From JAWXBA01 sp048499805 (lineage in GTDB: Bacteria > Gemmatimonadota > Gemmatimonadetes > Gemmatimonadales > GWC2-71-9), in the NCBI GenBank assembly GCA_048499805.1, contig JASNZF010000001.1, positions 558,001 through 622,000 on the forward strand: DNA of 64,000 bases, read 5' to 3'. The position numbers and the translations under genes were made by a program. This document shows positions 34,994 through 44,165 of this stretch, in pieces. The notes under the pieces are model-generated. The model did not search any database, was not told the DNA's origin, and saw nothing but the letters and a program-made list of their open reading frames with translations. Every line of letters begins with the position of its first letter. The first letter of the stretch is position 1.

Positions 34994-35872
34994 ATGTCCA
35001 ACGCTCCGCATTCCCCGCCCCAACCACCCGGCACCGCCCGCCCTCGGGACGATGAACTCGATGTCTACGGGCTGACCCACACCGGCAAGGTCCGCAAGGA
35101 AAACCAGGACCATTTCCTGTTCTGCACCGTCCACAAGTCGCTCCGGGTGGTGACGACGAGCCTCTCCGAGCCGGAGGTGCTCGAGATCCCCAGCCAGCGG
35201 CTGGCCTCGCTGTTCATGGTCGCCGACGGGGTCGGGGGTCGCGAGGGCGGGGAGGCGGCCAGCCGGGTGACGGTCGAAACGATGGCGCTGTATGCCACCC
35301 ACGCGATGCAATGCTACTTCCGCGCCGACGTGGCCGACGACGCGGCGTTTCTCGCGGACCTGCAGGCAGCAGCCCAGGCCTCGAGCAGCAACGTGGAAGC
35401 CCGGGCCAGGGCACACCCGGAGCTGAGCAAGATGGCCACCACGCTCACCCTTGGGCTGGTGGTCTGGCCCCGACTGTACGTGCTGCAGGTGGGCGACAGC
35501 CGGGCCTACGCGTACGGGAACGGGGACCTCCGCCTCCTGACGCGCGACCAGACGATGGCCCAGGACCTGGTCGACCGCGGTGCGCTCAAGCCCTCCGATG
35601 CCGAGCGCAGCCCGTTGCGCAACATCCTGTCGAGCGCGATCGGCCGGAATCCCACCCCTGACGTGACCCAGCACCGCCTGGTCCGGGGGGAGCTCCTGCT
35701 GCTGTGCTCGGACGGACTCTCCTCGTACGTCCCGGCCGAGCGGATCCTGGAGCGGTGCCGGCAGCACGCGGCCGCGGAGCCGCTCTGCCGGGCCCTGATG
35801 GACGACGCGCTCGAGGCCGGAGGAACGGACAACATCACGGTCCTGGCCGCGCGCAGCCTGCCGGAGTCATAG
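34994..35872 (+). CDS. PP2C-type Ser/Thr protein phosphatase
   Basis: 292 residues from ATG 34994 after GGAGGAGGTGG. PP2C motifs are in order: GKVRKENQDH, FMVADGVGGREGGE (metal-binding Asp), the GDSRAY strand, LTRDQTMAQDL, LCSDGLSS and GGTDNITVL (metal Asp). Mn/Mg-dependent phosphatase of the kind that reverses phosphorylation by PknB-type kinases. The kinase gene begins 67 bases downstream on the same strand, so phosphatase and kinase probably act on common targets. No transmembrane segment. Confidence 0.95.
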   Translation: MSNAPHSPPQPPGTARPRDDELDVYGLTHTGKVRKENQDHFLFCTVHKSLRVVTTSLSEPEVLEIPSQRLASLFMVADGVGGREGGEAASRVTVETMALYATHAMQCYFRADVADDAAFLADLQAAAQASSSNVEARARAHPELSKMATTLTLGLVVWPRLYVLQVGDSRAYAYGNGDLRLLTRDQTMAQDLVDRGALKPSDAERSPLRNILSSAIGRNPTPDVTQHRLVRGELLLLCSDGLSSYVPAERILERCRQHAAAEPLCRALMDDALEAGGTDNITVLAARSLPES

Positions 35873-35939
35873 GCCCGCACCCTCTGGTCGCGACCCGCCC
35901 GACGGTCTATCTTTCGGAACTCCCGCCGGAGCCCGCACC

Positions 35940-38489
35940 CTGGATTCTCAGCTCGAACGCCTGACCGCCGCACTCGCCAGTACCTACCACGTGGAGCGTG
36001 AGCTCGGCGTGGGGGGCATGGCCACGGTCTATCTCGCCACCGACGTGAAGCACGACCGCAAGGTGGCGATCAAGGTGCTGCACGAGGACCTTTCGGCCAC
36101 GATCGGGGCGGAGCGGTTCGAGCGGGAAATCAAGCTCGCCGCCAAGCTCCAGCACCCCAACATCCTCGGCCTCTACGACTCCGGGCAGACCGATGGCTTG
36201 CTCTATTACGTCATGCCGTTTGTGGAGGGGGAGGCGCTCCGGGATCGCCTGGACCGCGAGGGGCAGCTCCCGATCGAGGATGCGATCCAACTCATCCTCG
36301 AGGTTGCCGACGCCCTGGGCTACGCCCACAAGCAGGGCATCGTCCACCGGGACATCAAGCCCGAGAACATCCTGATTTCGAACGGCCACGCCCTGGTGGC
36401 CGACTTCGGGATTGCCCGCGCGGTCGAGGAAGGTGGCGCCGCCAAGCTGACCCAGACGGGCATGGCGGTCGGCACCCCGGTCTACATGTCCCCGGAGCAG
36501 GGTGCGGGGGAGAAGGTGGGGCCCGCATCGGACATCTACAGTTTGGGATGCATGCTGTACGAGATGCTGGCGGGCGAGCCCCCGTTCACCGGCAAGAACG
36601 CCGTGCAGATCATGGCGCGCCATGCGATGGAGCAGGTGCCGAGCATCCGGATCATTCGCCAGTCGGTCCCGGACGAGGTCGAGGAGGCGATCTTTGCCGC
36701 CCTCGAGAAGGCGCCGGTGGATCGCCCCGCGACCTGCGGCGATTTCGCCGAAATTCTGGGCATGCCGCTGGGGGCCACGGCGACCCGCCGGGTGATGGGC
36801 CGCACCAGCACCCGGCGGTTGCCGACCGGGATGACGCGCAGCCAGCCGATGCTGGAGGCTCGCGCTCCAGCCTGGCGCCGCCCCTGGGTGCTTGCGGTGC
36901 TCGCCCTCGTCCTTGCTGGTGGCGGGTTTGGCGCGTGGAGGATCACCGGGGCTGGTGGAGCGGGCGACCCCGCCACCGCGGGGCTGAATCCCCGACGGGT
37001 CGCGGTCCTGTACTTCGACAACGCCAGTGGTGATCCGGGCCTCGATTACCTCGCCGATGGCCTCACCGAGGGACTGATCCAGACCCTGATGCAAGTGCAG
37101 GGTTTGAGCGTCATTTCGCGCACCGGTGTCGAGCCGTTCCGGACCGGGAGCATCTCGAATGACAGTATCGGCCGGGCCCTGGATGCCGGAACGCTGGTCC
37201 GGGGATCGATGACCACCAACGGTGATCGCCTCCGAGTGAGCGTCAGCCTCATCGACGGGACAAGCGGGGCCGACCTGGGCGAGCGTGCCAGCTTTGAACA
37301 GGCGTCCACCGATCTGGTAGCGGTCCGCGACTCCCTGGCGCAGCGGGTGGCAGGCCTGATCCGGACCCGGATCGGGCAGGAAGTGCTTCTCCGGGACCAG
37401 CGCAGCAGCACTCGAAGCACCGAGGCGTGGTCGCTGCTGCAACGGGCTGAACTCGCCATGAAGCGCGGGGAGACTGCCGTTGCGGCCAACGACACGGCGG
37501 CTCGCCGGGTGGCGTTTGGCGAGGCGGACTCGCTCCTCGCCCTGGCGGAGGCCGCCGATGCCCGGTGGGTGGACCCCAAGGTCTTCCGAGCCCGGATCGC
37601 GTACCGGTGGACCCGGGTACTGCCCCGAAGCGACGTGCAGGCGATCATGGACTGGCACCGGATCGGGATGGCTCATGTGGACCGGGCGCTGGCGGTGGAC
37701 CCTGGTCACGCCGACGCATTGGAGGTGCGCGGCAACCTCCAATACTGGCAGTACCTGCTGCGCCTCGAGCCCGATCCCGCCAAGGCCGAAGCGCTGCTGG
37801 CCAGCGCCCAATCCGACCTCGAAGCCGCCACCCGCAGCAATCCCAACCAGGCCGGGGCATGGTCATCGCTCTCCCACCTCTACAACTACTCCAAGACCGC
37901 GGTGGACGTGAAGCTCGCGGCCACGCGGGCCCTCGAGGCGGACGCCTTCCTGGCGGACGCCGGGACCATCATGACCCGGTTGGTGCTGGCCTCCTACGAC
38001 CTGGGCCAGTTTGCGGACGCAGACCGCTGGTGCCAGGAGACGCGCCGGCGGTTCCCGGAACAGTTCACCGCCCCGCGGTGCGAGCTGTTCCTGCTGACCA
38101 CCAGCAGCCGATCCCCAGCCCCGGAGCGGGCGTGGGCGCTGGCCGACAGCGTGATCGCCATGGCCGACGCCAATCGGCGCCAGTATTACACCTACCACTC
38201 CCACATGCTGGTGGCGGCGGTCCTTGGCCGGGCCGGATTGGCGGACAGTGCCCGCGCCGTCATTCGCCGTTCCCTGAGCGACGGTGACTTCAACCCCACG
38301 CGGGACCTCGCGCTCTTTGGCGCCTTCGCCGCGACCCGGTTCGAGGACACCACGCTGGCGGTTGACCTCCTCAAGCTCTACATCACCGCCAACCCGCAGG
38401 CGGGGACCGGACTGGCCGATGATCCAGGGTGGTGGTTCGGCGGGATCTCCCAGGACCCCGGATTCCGGCAGCTGGTCGGGAGCCGGTAG
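35940..38489 (+). CDS. Ser/Thr protein kinase with FlgO/TolB-like and TPR C-terminal region
   Basis: 849 residues if initiated at CTG 35940 (start giving LDSQLERLTAALAS), with GGAG 8 bases upstream. The first canonical codon is GTG 35991, which would remove the helix that precedes the Gly-loop in the other kinases here. Kinase domain: GVGGMATVY, VAIKVL, HRDIKPEN, DFGIARA, SPEQGAGE. A transmembrane helix (about 318-336) leads to a periplasmic FlgO/TolB-N-like domain (AVLYFDNASGDPGLDYLADG) and then helical TPR-like repeats (about 530-800). A TATCTT hexamer lies at 35908-35913. It follows the PP2C gene and probably forms a switch with it. Confidence 0.92.
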   Translation: MDSQLERLTAALASTYHVERELGVGGMATVYLATDVKHDRKVAIKVLHEDLSATIGAERFEREIKLAAKLQHPNILGLYDSGQTDGLLYYVMPFVEGEALRDRLDREGQLPIEDAIQLILEVADALGYAHKQGIVHRDIKPENILISNGHALVADFGIARAVEEGGAAKLTQTGMAVGTPVYMSPEQGAGEKVGPASDIYSLGCMLYEMLAGEPPFTGKNAVQIMARHAMEQVPSIRIIRQSVPDEVEEAIFAALEKAPVDRPATCGDFAEILGMPLGATATRRVMGRTSTRRLPTGMTRSQPMLEARAPAWRRPWVLAVLALVLAGGGFGAWRITGAGGAGDPATAGLNPRRVAVLYFDNASGDPGLDYLADGLTEGLIQTLMQVQGLSVISRTGVEPFRTGSISNDSIGRALDAGTLVRGSMTTNGDRLRVSVSLIDGTSGADLGERASFEQASTDLVAVRDSLAQRVAGLIRTRIGQEVLLRDQRSSTRSTEAWSLLQRAELAMKRGETAVAANDTAARRVAFGEADSLLALAEAADARWVDPKVFRARIAYRWTRVLPRSDVQAIMDWHRIGMAHVDRALAVDPGHADALEVRGNLQYWQYLLRLEPDPAKAEALLASAQSDLEAATRSNPNQAGAWSSLSHLYNYSKTAVDVKLAATRALEADAFLADAGTIMTRLVLASYDLGQFADADRWCQETRRRFPEQFTAPRCELFLLTTSSRSPAPERAWALADSVIAMADANRRQYYTYHSHMLVAAVLGRAGLADSARAVIRRSLSDGDFNPTRDLALFGAFAATRFEDTTLAVDLLKLYITANPQAGTGLADDPGWWFGGISQDPGFRQLVGSR

Positions 38490-38637
38490 CCCAGGGCCGC
38501 CGCCGCGGTGCGTTGGCGCCGATGCCCTTGCGGAATTCACGAGATCACAGGACCTTCAGAGGGTTGGGGGGGCTCATCCCGACGGGCCGCCATCCTGGGT
38601 ATGGGTAGTCGTTGGGTAATCCCGAACGGGGGGGACA

Positions 38638-40992
38638 ATGATCCGATCGCTTCGTGGCATCCTTGCCATCGCCGCACTCGCCCTCGCGAGCTGCTCCACT
38701 GACTCCCTGGCTCCCGGGGAGACCGAGTCGCCGGCCGGAAACCTGCCGGGCGGGCCCTCGGCGGCGGTGGTCGCGGCGGACACGGCTGCCGTCCTCCAGT
38801 CGATTCGGACCCTGATGACCGACCTCACGCCGAACGACCAGTCGGTGGTCAGCAAATTCGTGCACCTCGTGCAGGTTCTCGATGATCCCGCCCGGACCGG
38901 CGAAATCGTGGGTGCGCTCGAGAGCGTCATCGACAAGATCCTGCTCGAGTATGGCAAGTACGTGAGCCCGCCGAAGAATGGCGATCCGAATGCCTGCCTG
39001 ATCACCGGGCCCTCCGGCTGCGCGTACACCGTGGCGACCCTCAAGGACAAGGTGATCGCTGACATCTATGCCTATGCGGGGCTGTCCGGCAACATCTGCA
39101 AGGTCAGTCCCACCGACCCCACGGCCACGCTCTGCGAAGCGCCGGCCAAGGACGCATTCGTGTACTTCCCACCGGGCATTGCCGCGCAGCTGACCTACGT
39201 GTCGATCCAGAACGTGGGGACGCCGTTGAACAGCGGCTTCGATGAGTACCCGGTCAACGTGAAGATCAAGACCGCCCCGATCACTGCATTCCCGGATCCA
39301 GCCAGCCGCCCGATCGTGGTGACCTGCTTTGCCCCGGGCATTTCGGTGGCGGCTGCGGAGCGGGCGCTGCTGGGCCACCGGCACGAAAACCCCGATGGCA
39401 GTCCCGGGTATTTCAAGCTGCTGGCGCCGGCAGCGCTGACCCCGGAGCTTGAGGCCCAGGCCCTGAGCTATTGCGGCACGCCCCCGTCGTCCGCCGGATC
39501 GATCTTCGGCTTCGCAAGTGACCGCGGCGTGGGTCGGCTGCTCAGCCGGGCCGTCGAGGCGCTCCTCCCCGCACGATTGCAGGCCTCGGCCGCGATGTTC
39601 CGCGGATTCTCGGGCGCCAGCGGCTCCCCGGAGGAGTTCAGCACCTTCGGCGCCGTGGACCCGGGCCTCAAGCGCGGTGGCGCCAGCGGCTCCCCCGAGG
39701 AGTTTGCGCCTCCCGCGGGCGGCGGCCCGCTCGCCGCGAGCTATGAGCCCGTTCTCAGCACCACCAGCGGTACAGCCGGTGAGCAGGCCACGACCGGCCT
39801 GCCGCATGTGAAGGTGACCACCGACCTCGGCACCCCTGTTGCCGGCGTGACGGTGACGTTCACCCTCCAGCCGACCACCAAGCCGCAGTACGCGCCAGCC
39901 AGTAGTCCAGCGTTCTGCGGCTCTCCGGCACCGGCCGCGCTGGTCGCGACGACTGACGCCGATGGGTTGGCGACCGTCCCATGCCTCAATTTCGGGACGG
40001 TGGCGGGATTTGCCGACCTGAAGGCAACCCTCGATCCCTCGACGGTCGATCCGCTTGCCTGCATGGTGACGGCTGCGGGAGGCTGTGCCTTGAGCGACGA
40101 GGCCCATTTCCTGGTCCAGACCAACGCCGGCCCCGCCGCTGCGATCCAGAAGGTGGCTGGAGACAATCAGACGGCGCCCGCCTATTCGATGGTGCCGGTG
40201 GCTCCCCAGGTCCGGGTCCTGGATCAGTATGGCAACGGCGTTCCCGGAGCCACGATCACCTGGTCGGCCAACCTGGGTTCGATCGATCCGAACCTCGGGA
40301 CGGGGTCGCCAGCCGATGGCCAGACCACGACCGGAGGGAGCGGGAACTCGGCGCTGACCTCCTGGACCCTGGGAGTCGGGGGCAACACCCTGTTGGCCGA
40401 GACGATGATTGGTGCCGGCGTCTCGTCGGTGACCTTCTCCGCCACCGGGACCTTCACACTCGGCCTTGCCAACGCCTGCGTGACGGGCGGGGCGAAGGAT
40501 GACATTGCGGCGTACGGGTTCAACTTCCCGAACGAGCGCAACAAGGTGATCCAGGCGGTGGGGGTGAACCTCTCCTCCAATGGTGCTCCGGGCTCATCGG
40601 AAAACTACGAAGTCACGCTCCGTGCCGAGCGGAACCCCGGGGAGGTGCGGACCGCCAAGGCCCGGTTGCAGTCCAGCAGCAACAGCAGCAAGGGCATCGA
40701 GAGTCTGGTGATCTTTGATTTCGGGTCCTCCCCGTTCCCGGCGGTCGGGGGCAACCAGCCCGACATCACGGTGACGCTCACGGCGACGCAGATCGTCAAC
40801 GGGCAGGCCCAGCCGCTGCCGTCCAACCGGAAGATCAACATGAACGTCGGCGAGTGCCCGGCCGGCGCCAAGAACTGCAAGCCGGTGGCAGTGAGCGGCG
40901 CCGGGCGCTGCAGCATCAATGAATCCCAGCTCAACCCCTACTCGGCCACCTACCGGCGCGGGTTTGCGGGCCGGGTGTTCGTGATCGAGTAA
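38638..40992 (+). CDS. Large lipoprotein with Ig-like domains
   Basis: 784 residues. ATG 38638 follows a G-rich purine run. The lipoprotein signal ends ALALASCSTD. The middle (about 330-355) repeats GASGSPEEF twice, 66 bases apart, in a low-complexity linker. Two invasin/Big_1-like domains follow (VKVTTDLGTPVAGVTVTFTL with ATTDADGLATVPC, and VRVLDQYGNGVPGATITWS), the folds used by surface adhesins. The C-terminal 190 residues are beta-rich without a known match. Probably anchored in the outer membrane and exposed. A perfect hairpin follows the stop. Confidence 0.85.
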   Translation: MIRSLRGILAIAALALASCSTDSLAPGETESPAGNLPGGPSAAVVAADTAAVLQSIRTLMTDLTPNDQSVVSKFVHLVQVLDDPARTGEIVGALESVIDKILLEYGKYVSPPKNGDPNACLITGPSGCAYTVATLKDKVIADIYAYAGLSGNICKVSPTDPTATLCEAPAKDAFVYFPPGIAAQLTYVSIQNVGTPLNSGFDEYPVNVKIKTAPITAFPDPASRPIVVTCFAPGISVAAAERALLGHRHENPDGSPGYFKLLAPAALTPELEAQALSYCGTPPSSAGSIFGFASDRGVGRLLSRAVEALLPARLQASAAMFRGFSGASGSPEEFSTFGAVDPGLKRGGASGSPEEFAPPAGGGPLAASYEPVLSTTSGTAGEQATTGLPHVKVTTDLGTPVAGVTVTFTLQPTTKPQYAPASSPAFCGSPAPAALVATTDADGLATVPCLNFGTVAGFADLKATLDPSTVDPLACMVTAAGGCALSDEAHFLVQTNAGPAAAIQKVAGDNQTAPAYSMVPVAPQVRVLDQYGNGVPGATITWSANLGSIDPNLGTGSPADGQTTTGGSGNSALTSWTLGVGGNTLLAETMIGAGVSSVTFSATGTFTLGLANACVTGGAKDDIAAYGFNFPNERNKVIQAVGVNLSSNGAPGSSENYEVTLRAERNPGEVRTAKARLQSSSNSSKGIESLVIFDFGSSPFPAVGGNQPDITVTLTATQIVNGQAQPLPSNRKINMNVGECPAGAKNCKPVAVSGAGRCSINESQLNPYSATYRRGFAGRVFVIE

Positions 40993-41013
40993 GCCCGGCG
41001 GGGCTGGCGTTGG

Positions 41014-41043
41014 CGAGGGGCCCGGCATGCGCCGGGCCCCTCG
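41014..41043 (+). terminator. Hairpin terminator
   Basis: Perfect 13-bp arms (41014-41026, 41031-41043) around loop ATGC, 21 bases past the stop of the Ig-like lipoprotein gene. Confidence 0.75.
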
Positions 41044-41111
41044 TCGCTCCCGCCCGGGGCGCTGCCCGTTGTACCTTGCAGGACCCCCCTGTCCCGCACC
41101 TGGAGGATGCC

Positions 41112-42218
41112 GTGCGCCTGCGTACCCTGACCCTCATCCTCCCGCTCCTGCTGACCGGTGCCCAAACCCAGCCCCGCACCGACTTCGCGGCGCTGGTGGA
41201 GCGGCTCTCCGAGTCGGGTGGGTACTTCGACAGCGACAACCTGGTGTCGAACGAAACGTCCTATCTCCACGTCCTCGGCGCGCTGCGTCGCGAAGGCGTG
41301 CGCGGTGGGGCCTATCTCGGCGTGGGGCCGGAGCAGGGCTTCTCCTACATCGCCGAGGTGCAGCCCGAGATCGCCTTCATCGTGGATGTCCGCCGCGACA
41401 ACCTCCTGCTCCACCTGCTCCTCAAGGCGATGTTCACCACTGCCGAGACCCGCCTGGAATACCTGGCCCTGCTCTACGGCCGGCCGACTCCCGCCGCCGA
41501 CCTGGCCCGCTGGCGCGACGGGTCGCTCGAGGAGCTGCTGCTGTACATCGATGCCGTGCGCCCCGATTCCGCCGGGCACGCGAAGGCCCATGCGCGGTTG
41601 ATGGAGCAGGTGACCCGGATGGGTATTCCCTTGACCACCGAGGACCGGGTCACGCTGCGACGGTTTCACGACGAGTTCGCGACCTTGGGGCTGGACATCC
41701 GGTACCGGAGCAGCAACCGGAACGCCCGGCGCTCCTACCCCACCGCCCGCGACCTGTACCTGGCGACCGACCTCGACAACCAGCAGGGGAGCTACCTGGC
41801 CTCCGCGGCGCGCTACCGGGTGGTGCGGGAGCTCCAACTACAGGACCGGGTCATCCCGGTGGTGGGGGACCTGTCCGGCCCCAAGGCGGTGCGCGCCATC
41901 GGGGACTACCTGCGCGAGCGCGGGACCACGGTTTCCGTCTTCTACCTGTCAAACGTGGAGTTCTACCTGTTCCGGTCCGGCACCTTCGGGAGCTTCGTCG
42001 AGAATGTCCGCAGCCTGCCCGCCGGACCGCGGAGCATGCTGGTGCGCAGCGTGTTCAATCGCAGCTTCCTCAACCCGGCCTGGGTGCCGGGGAACCTCAG
42101 CATCCAGCTGCTGCAGCGCTGGCCCGCCTTCCTCCACTACACCCGTGACCCTGCCCTGACCTCCTACTGGGGGTTGACCGGCGACGCAGAGCACGTCGTG
42201 CTGCACCCGAACCCGTAG
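41112..42218 (+). CDS. Exported protein with Rossmann-like (methyltransferase-like) motif
   Basis: 368 residues from GTG 41112, after CTGGAGG; the frame from 41010 runs back through the terminator. A signal peptide (TLILPLLLTGAQT) exports it. Residues about 50-100 read GAYLGVGPEQGFSYIAE then IAFIVDVRRDN, a Gly-rich loop plus acidic strand end like motif I/II of class I SAM methyltransferases, but in an exported protein. A second Rossmann-like half appears later (VVGDLSGPKAVRAIGDYL, VSVFYLSNVEFYLF). This recalls the family called LIC_10091 in databases, from memory and unchecked. Function unknown. Confidence 0.75.
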   Translation: MRLRTLTLILPLLLTGAQTQPRTDFAALVERLSESGGYFDSDNLVSNETSYLHVLGALRREGVRGGAYLGVGPEQGFSYIAEVQPEIAFIVDVRRDNLLLHLLLKAMFTTAETRLEYLALLYGRPTPAADLARWRDGSLEELLLYIDAVRPDSAGHAKAHARLMEQVTRMGIPLTTEDRVTLRRFHDEFATLGLDIRYRSSNRNARRSYPTARDLYLATDLDNQQGSYLASAARYRVVRELQLQDRVIPVVGDLSGPKAVRAIGDYLRERGTTVSVFYLSNVEFYLFRSGTFGSFVENVRSLPAGPRSMLVRSVFNRSFLNPAWVPGNLSIQLLQRWPAFLHYTRDPALTSYWGLTGDAEHVVLHPNP

Positions 42219-42284
42219 CGGGGCCCGGCGCCCCGCGCCGCGTTCCCCTTCGCCCCGCCCCGCTGGCCCGCCATATTTGCCGGC

Positions 42285-43022
42285 ATGTTTCCCTATCGCG
42301 ATGACAATCCGACCCTCCTGACCCCCTACCTGACGCTGGGGATCATCGCGACCAACCTCCTGGTCTGGTGGATGGTCCAGGGGCTGGGCACGGAGCCGGC
42401 CCTCTCGGCCTCGATCTGCCGCCTGGGCCTCATCCCCGGAGAGGCACTCGGGTTGCTGGAGCCGGGGACCCGGATTCCGGCGGGGCAGGGGCTCTCCTGC
42501 GTGGTCGGCACCGTGCCGACCTGGCCGACCGGGTTCACGTCGATGTTCCTCCACGGGGGGTGGTTCCACCTGCTCGGCAACCTCTGGTTCCTCTGGGTGT
42601 TCGGGAACAACGTCGAGGACTCGATGGGACATGGCCGGTTCCTCGTCTTCTACCTGCTGTGCGGCCTCTGCGCGGCTGCGGCCCAGGTCGCAGTCGATCC
42701 GGCCAGCGCGGTCCCGATGGTGGGCGCCTCGGGCGCCATCAGCGGGATCATGGGCGCGTATGTCCTGCTGTATCCCCGGGTCCGGGTGCGGGTCATCGTC
42801 TTTCTGGGTATCATCTTCTTCCGGGCCGGCCTCCCGGCCTGGGCGATGCTGGGCTACTGGTTCCTGCTCCAGCTGGGCGGGGCCACGATGGCGCAGGGGG
42901 GGGAGGGCGGGGTGGCGTTTTCCGCCCATGCCGGAGGCTTCCTGGCCGGGCTCCTGCTCATTCCGCTCTTCCGGGATCCCCAGCTGATCGCGCGGCGCAA
43001 CCGCAGGTTTCTGTTCGTGTGA
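42285..43022 (+). CDS. Rhomboid family intramembrane serine protease
   Basis: 245 residues, six or more transmembrane helices. The N-terminal TM1 is followed by the L1 loop, then HGGWFHLLGNLWFLWVFG (TM2 His/Asn motif), GASGAISGIMG with the nucleophile Ser, and SAHAGGF with the general-base His in TM6. The catalytic dyad is therefore complete. It cleaves membrane-spanning segments of substrates. No Shine-Dalgarno is seen; a CATATT hexamer lies 7 nt before the ATG. It precedes deoC by 11 bases, so the two may share a transcript. Confidence 0.94.
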   Translation: MFPYRDDNPTLLTPYLTLGIIATNLLVWWMVQGLGTEPALSASICRLGLIPGEALGLLEPGTRIPAGQGLSCVVGTVPTWPTGFTSMFLHGGWFHLLGNLWFLWVFGNNVEDSMGHGRFLVFYLLCGLCAAAAQVAVDPASAVPMVGASGAISGIMGAYVLLYPRVRVRVIVFLGIIFFRAGLPAWAMLGYWFLLQLGGATMAQGGEGGVAFSAHAGGFLAGLLLIPLFRDPQLIARRNRRFLFV

Positions 43023-43033
43023 GGAGCGTGGAC

Positions 43034-44059
43034 ATGGCCACGACAGCGCGTACCGCCTACCGTCCCGTGCGCCCGGGGACGCCCGCCCTTGAGGGGCCGG
43101 CCCCGGTGGCGGACCGTCGCAACCCGGGCATCCCGCTCGACCTCGGGTGGATCCGGGAGATCCGCGTCAACCGGAGCGCGGTGGAGCGCCGGGCAGCGAC
43201 GATCCCGACCCGCCGGACCGTGAAGAAGGCGCACCAGGCCGGGTGGCTGCTCCGTGCCGTCACCCTGATGGACCTGACCACCCTGATGGGCGACGACACC
43301 CCGGGCCGGGTGCGCCGGCTCTGTGCCAAGGCCCGGCAGCCGGTGCGTCCCGACCTCCTCGAGGCCCTCGGCATGGGCGGGGTGCCGATCCAGGTGGCAG
43401 CGGTCTGCGTCTATCATGTCTTCGTCGAGACGGCGGTGGCGGCGCTGCGCGGAAGCGGGATCCCGGTGGCCGCCGTCTCGACCGGGTTTCCCGCCGGGCT
43501 CTCCCCGTTCGCGCAGCGTGTGGCCGAGATCGAGGCCTCGGTGGCCGCCGGCGCCGAGGAGATCGACATCGTCATCACCCGGGCGCACGTCCTGACCGGC
43601 AACTGGCAGGCGCTGTACGACGAGGTCCGGGCCTTCCGCGCCGCGTGCGGCCCTGCGCACCTCAAGGCGATCCTGGCGACCGGCGAACTCGGCACGCTCC
43701 GTGACGTCGCCCGGGCGAGCGCCGTGGCCATGATGGCCGGGGCCGACTTCATCAAGACCAGCACCGGGAAGGAGCCCGTCAATGCGACCCTCCCGGTGGG
43801 GCTGGTGATGGCGCGACAGATCCGGGAGTACCGGGCGCGCACCGGTCACCTCGTGGGGCTCAAGCCCGCCGGGGGGATCCGGACGGCCAAGCAGAGCCTG
43901 GACTGGCTCGCGATGCTCAAGGATGAACTCGGTGACCGCTGGCTCCGGCCCGACCTGTTCCGGTTCGGGGCCAGCGCGCTGTTGACCGACATCGAGCGCC
44001 AGCTGGAGCATGCCGTCACCGGGCGGTATTCGGCGGCGCATCGGCATCCGATGGGGTAG
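43034..44059 (+). CDS. deoC: Deoxyribose-phosphate aldolase, long eukaryotic-like type
   Basis: 341 residues from ATG 43034 (a GTG at 43028 is possible). Class I aldolase that splits 2-deoxyribose 5-phosphate into glyceraldehyde 3-phosphate and acetaldehyde. The Schiff-base Lys lies in FIKTSTGKEP and the second catalytic Lys in LKPAGGIR. An N-terminal extension of about 75 residues makes it longer than typical bacterial DeoC (about 220-260) and close to eukaryotic DERA (about 318). The next gene is an aldehyde dehydrogenase that could oxidise the acetaldehyde. A repeat-filled 106-base gap separates them. Confidence 0.93.
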   Translation: MATTARTAYRPVRPGTPALEGPAPVADRRNPGIPLDLGWIREIRVNRSAVERRAATIPTRRTVKKAHQAGWLLRAVTLMDLTTLMGDDTPGRVRRLCAKARQPVRPDLLEALGMGGVPIQVAAVCVYHVFVETAVAALRGSGIPVAAVSTGFPAGLSPFAQRVAEIEASVAAGAEEIDIVITRAHVLTGNWQALYDEVRAFRAACGPAHLKAILATGELGTLRDVARASAVAMMAGADFIKTSTGKEPVNATLPVGLVMARQIREYRARTGHLVGLKPAGGIRTAKQSLDWLAMLKDELGDRWLRPDLFRFGASALLTDIERQLEHAVTGRYSAAHRHPMG

Positions 44060-44063
44060 CAGC

Positions 44064-44153
44064 GAGACGCGAGACGCGAGATGGGAGATGCGCCTGCCTC
44101 GCGGGGCCGCCCCGCCACGCTGCTCGCTGCTCGCTTCTCCCTTCTCGCTTCAC
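44064..44153. repeat. Inverted heptamer arrays between deoC and the aldehyde dehydrogenase gene
   Basis: Four tandem heptamers of GAGACGC type (44064-44091), a GC-rich core, then five of GCTGCTC/GCTTCTC type (44119-44153), which read GAGCAGC/GAGAAGC on the other strand. The two arrays are thus imperfect inverted copies and can fold into a long hairpin. The element stops 12 bases before the ATG. Confidence 0.7.
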
Positions 44154-44165
44154 CATGAGGCACGC

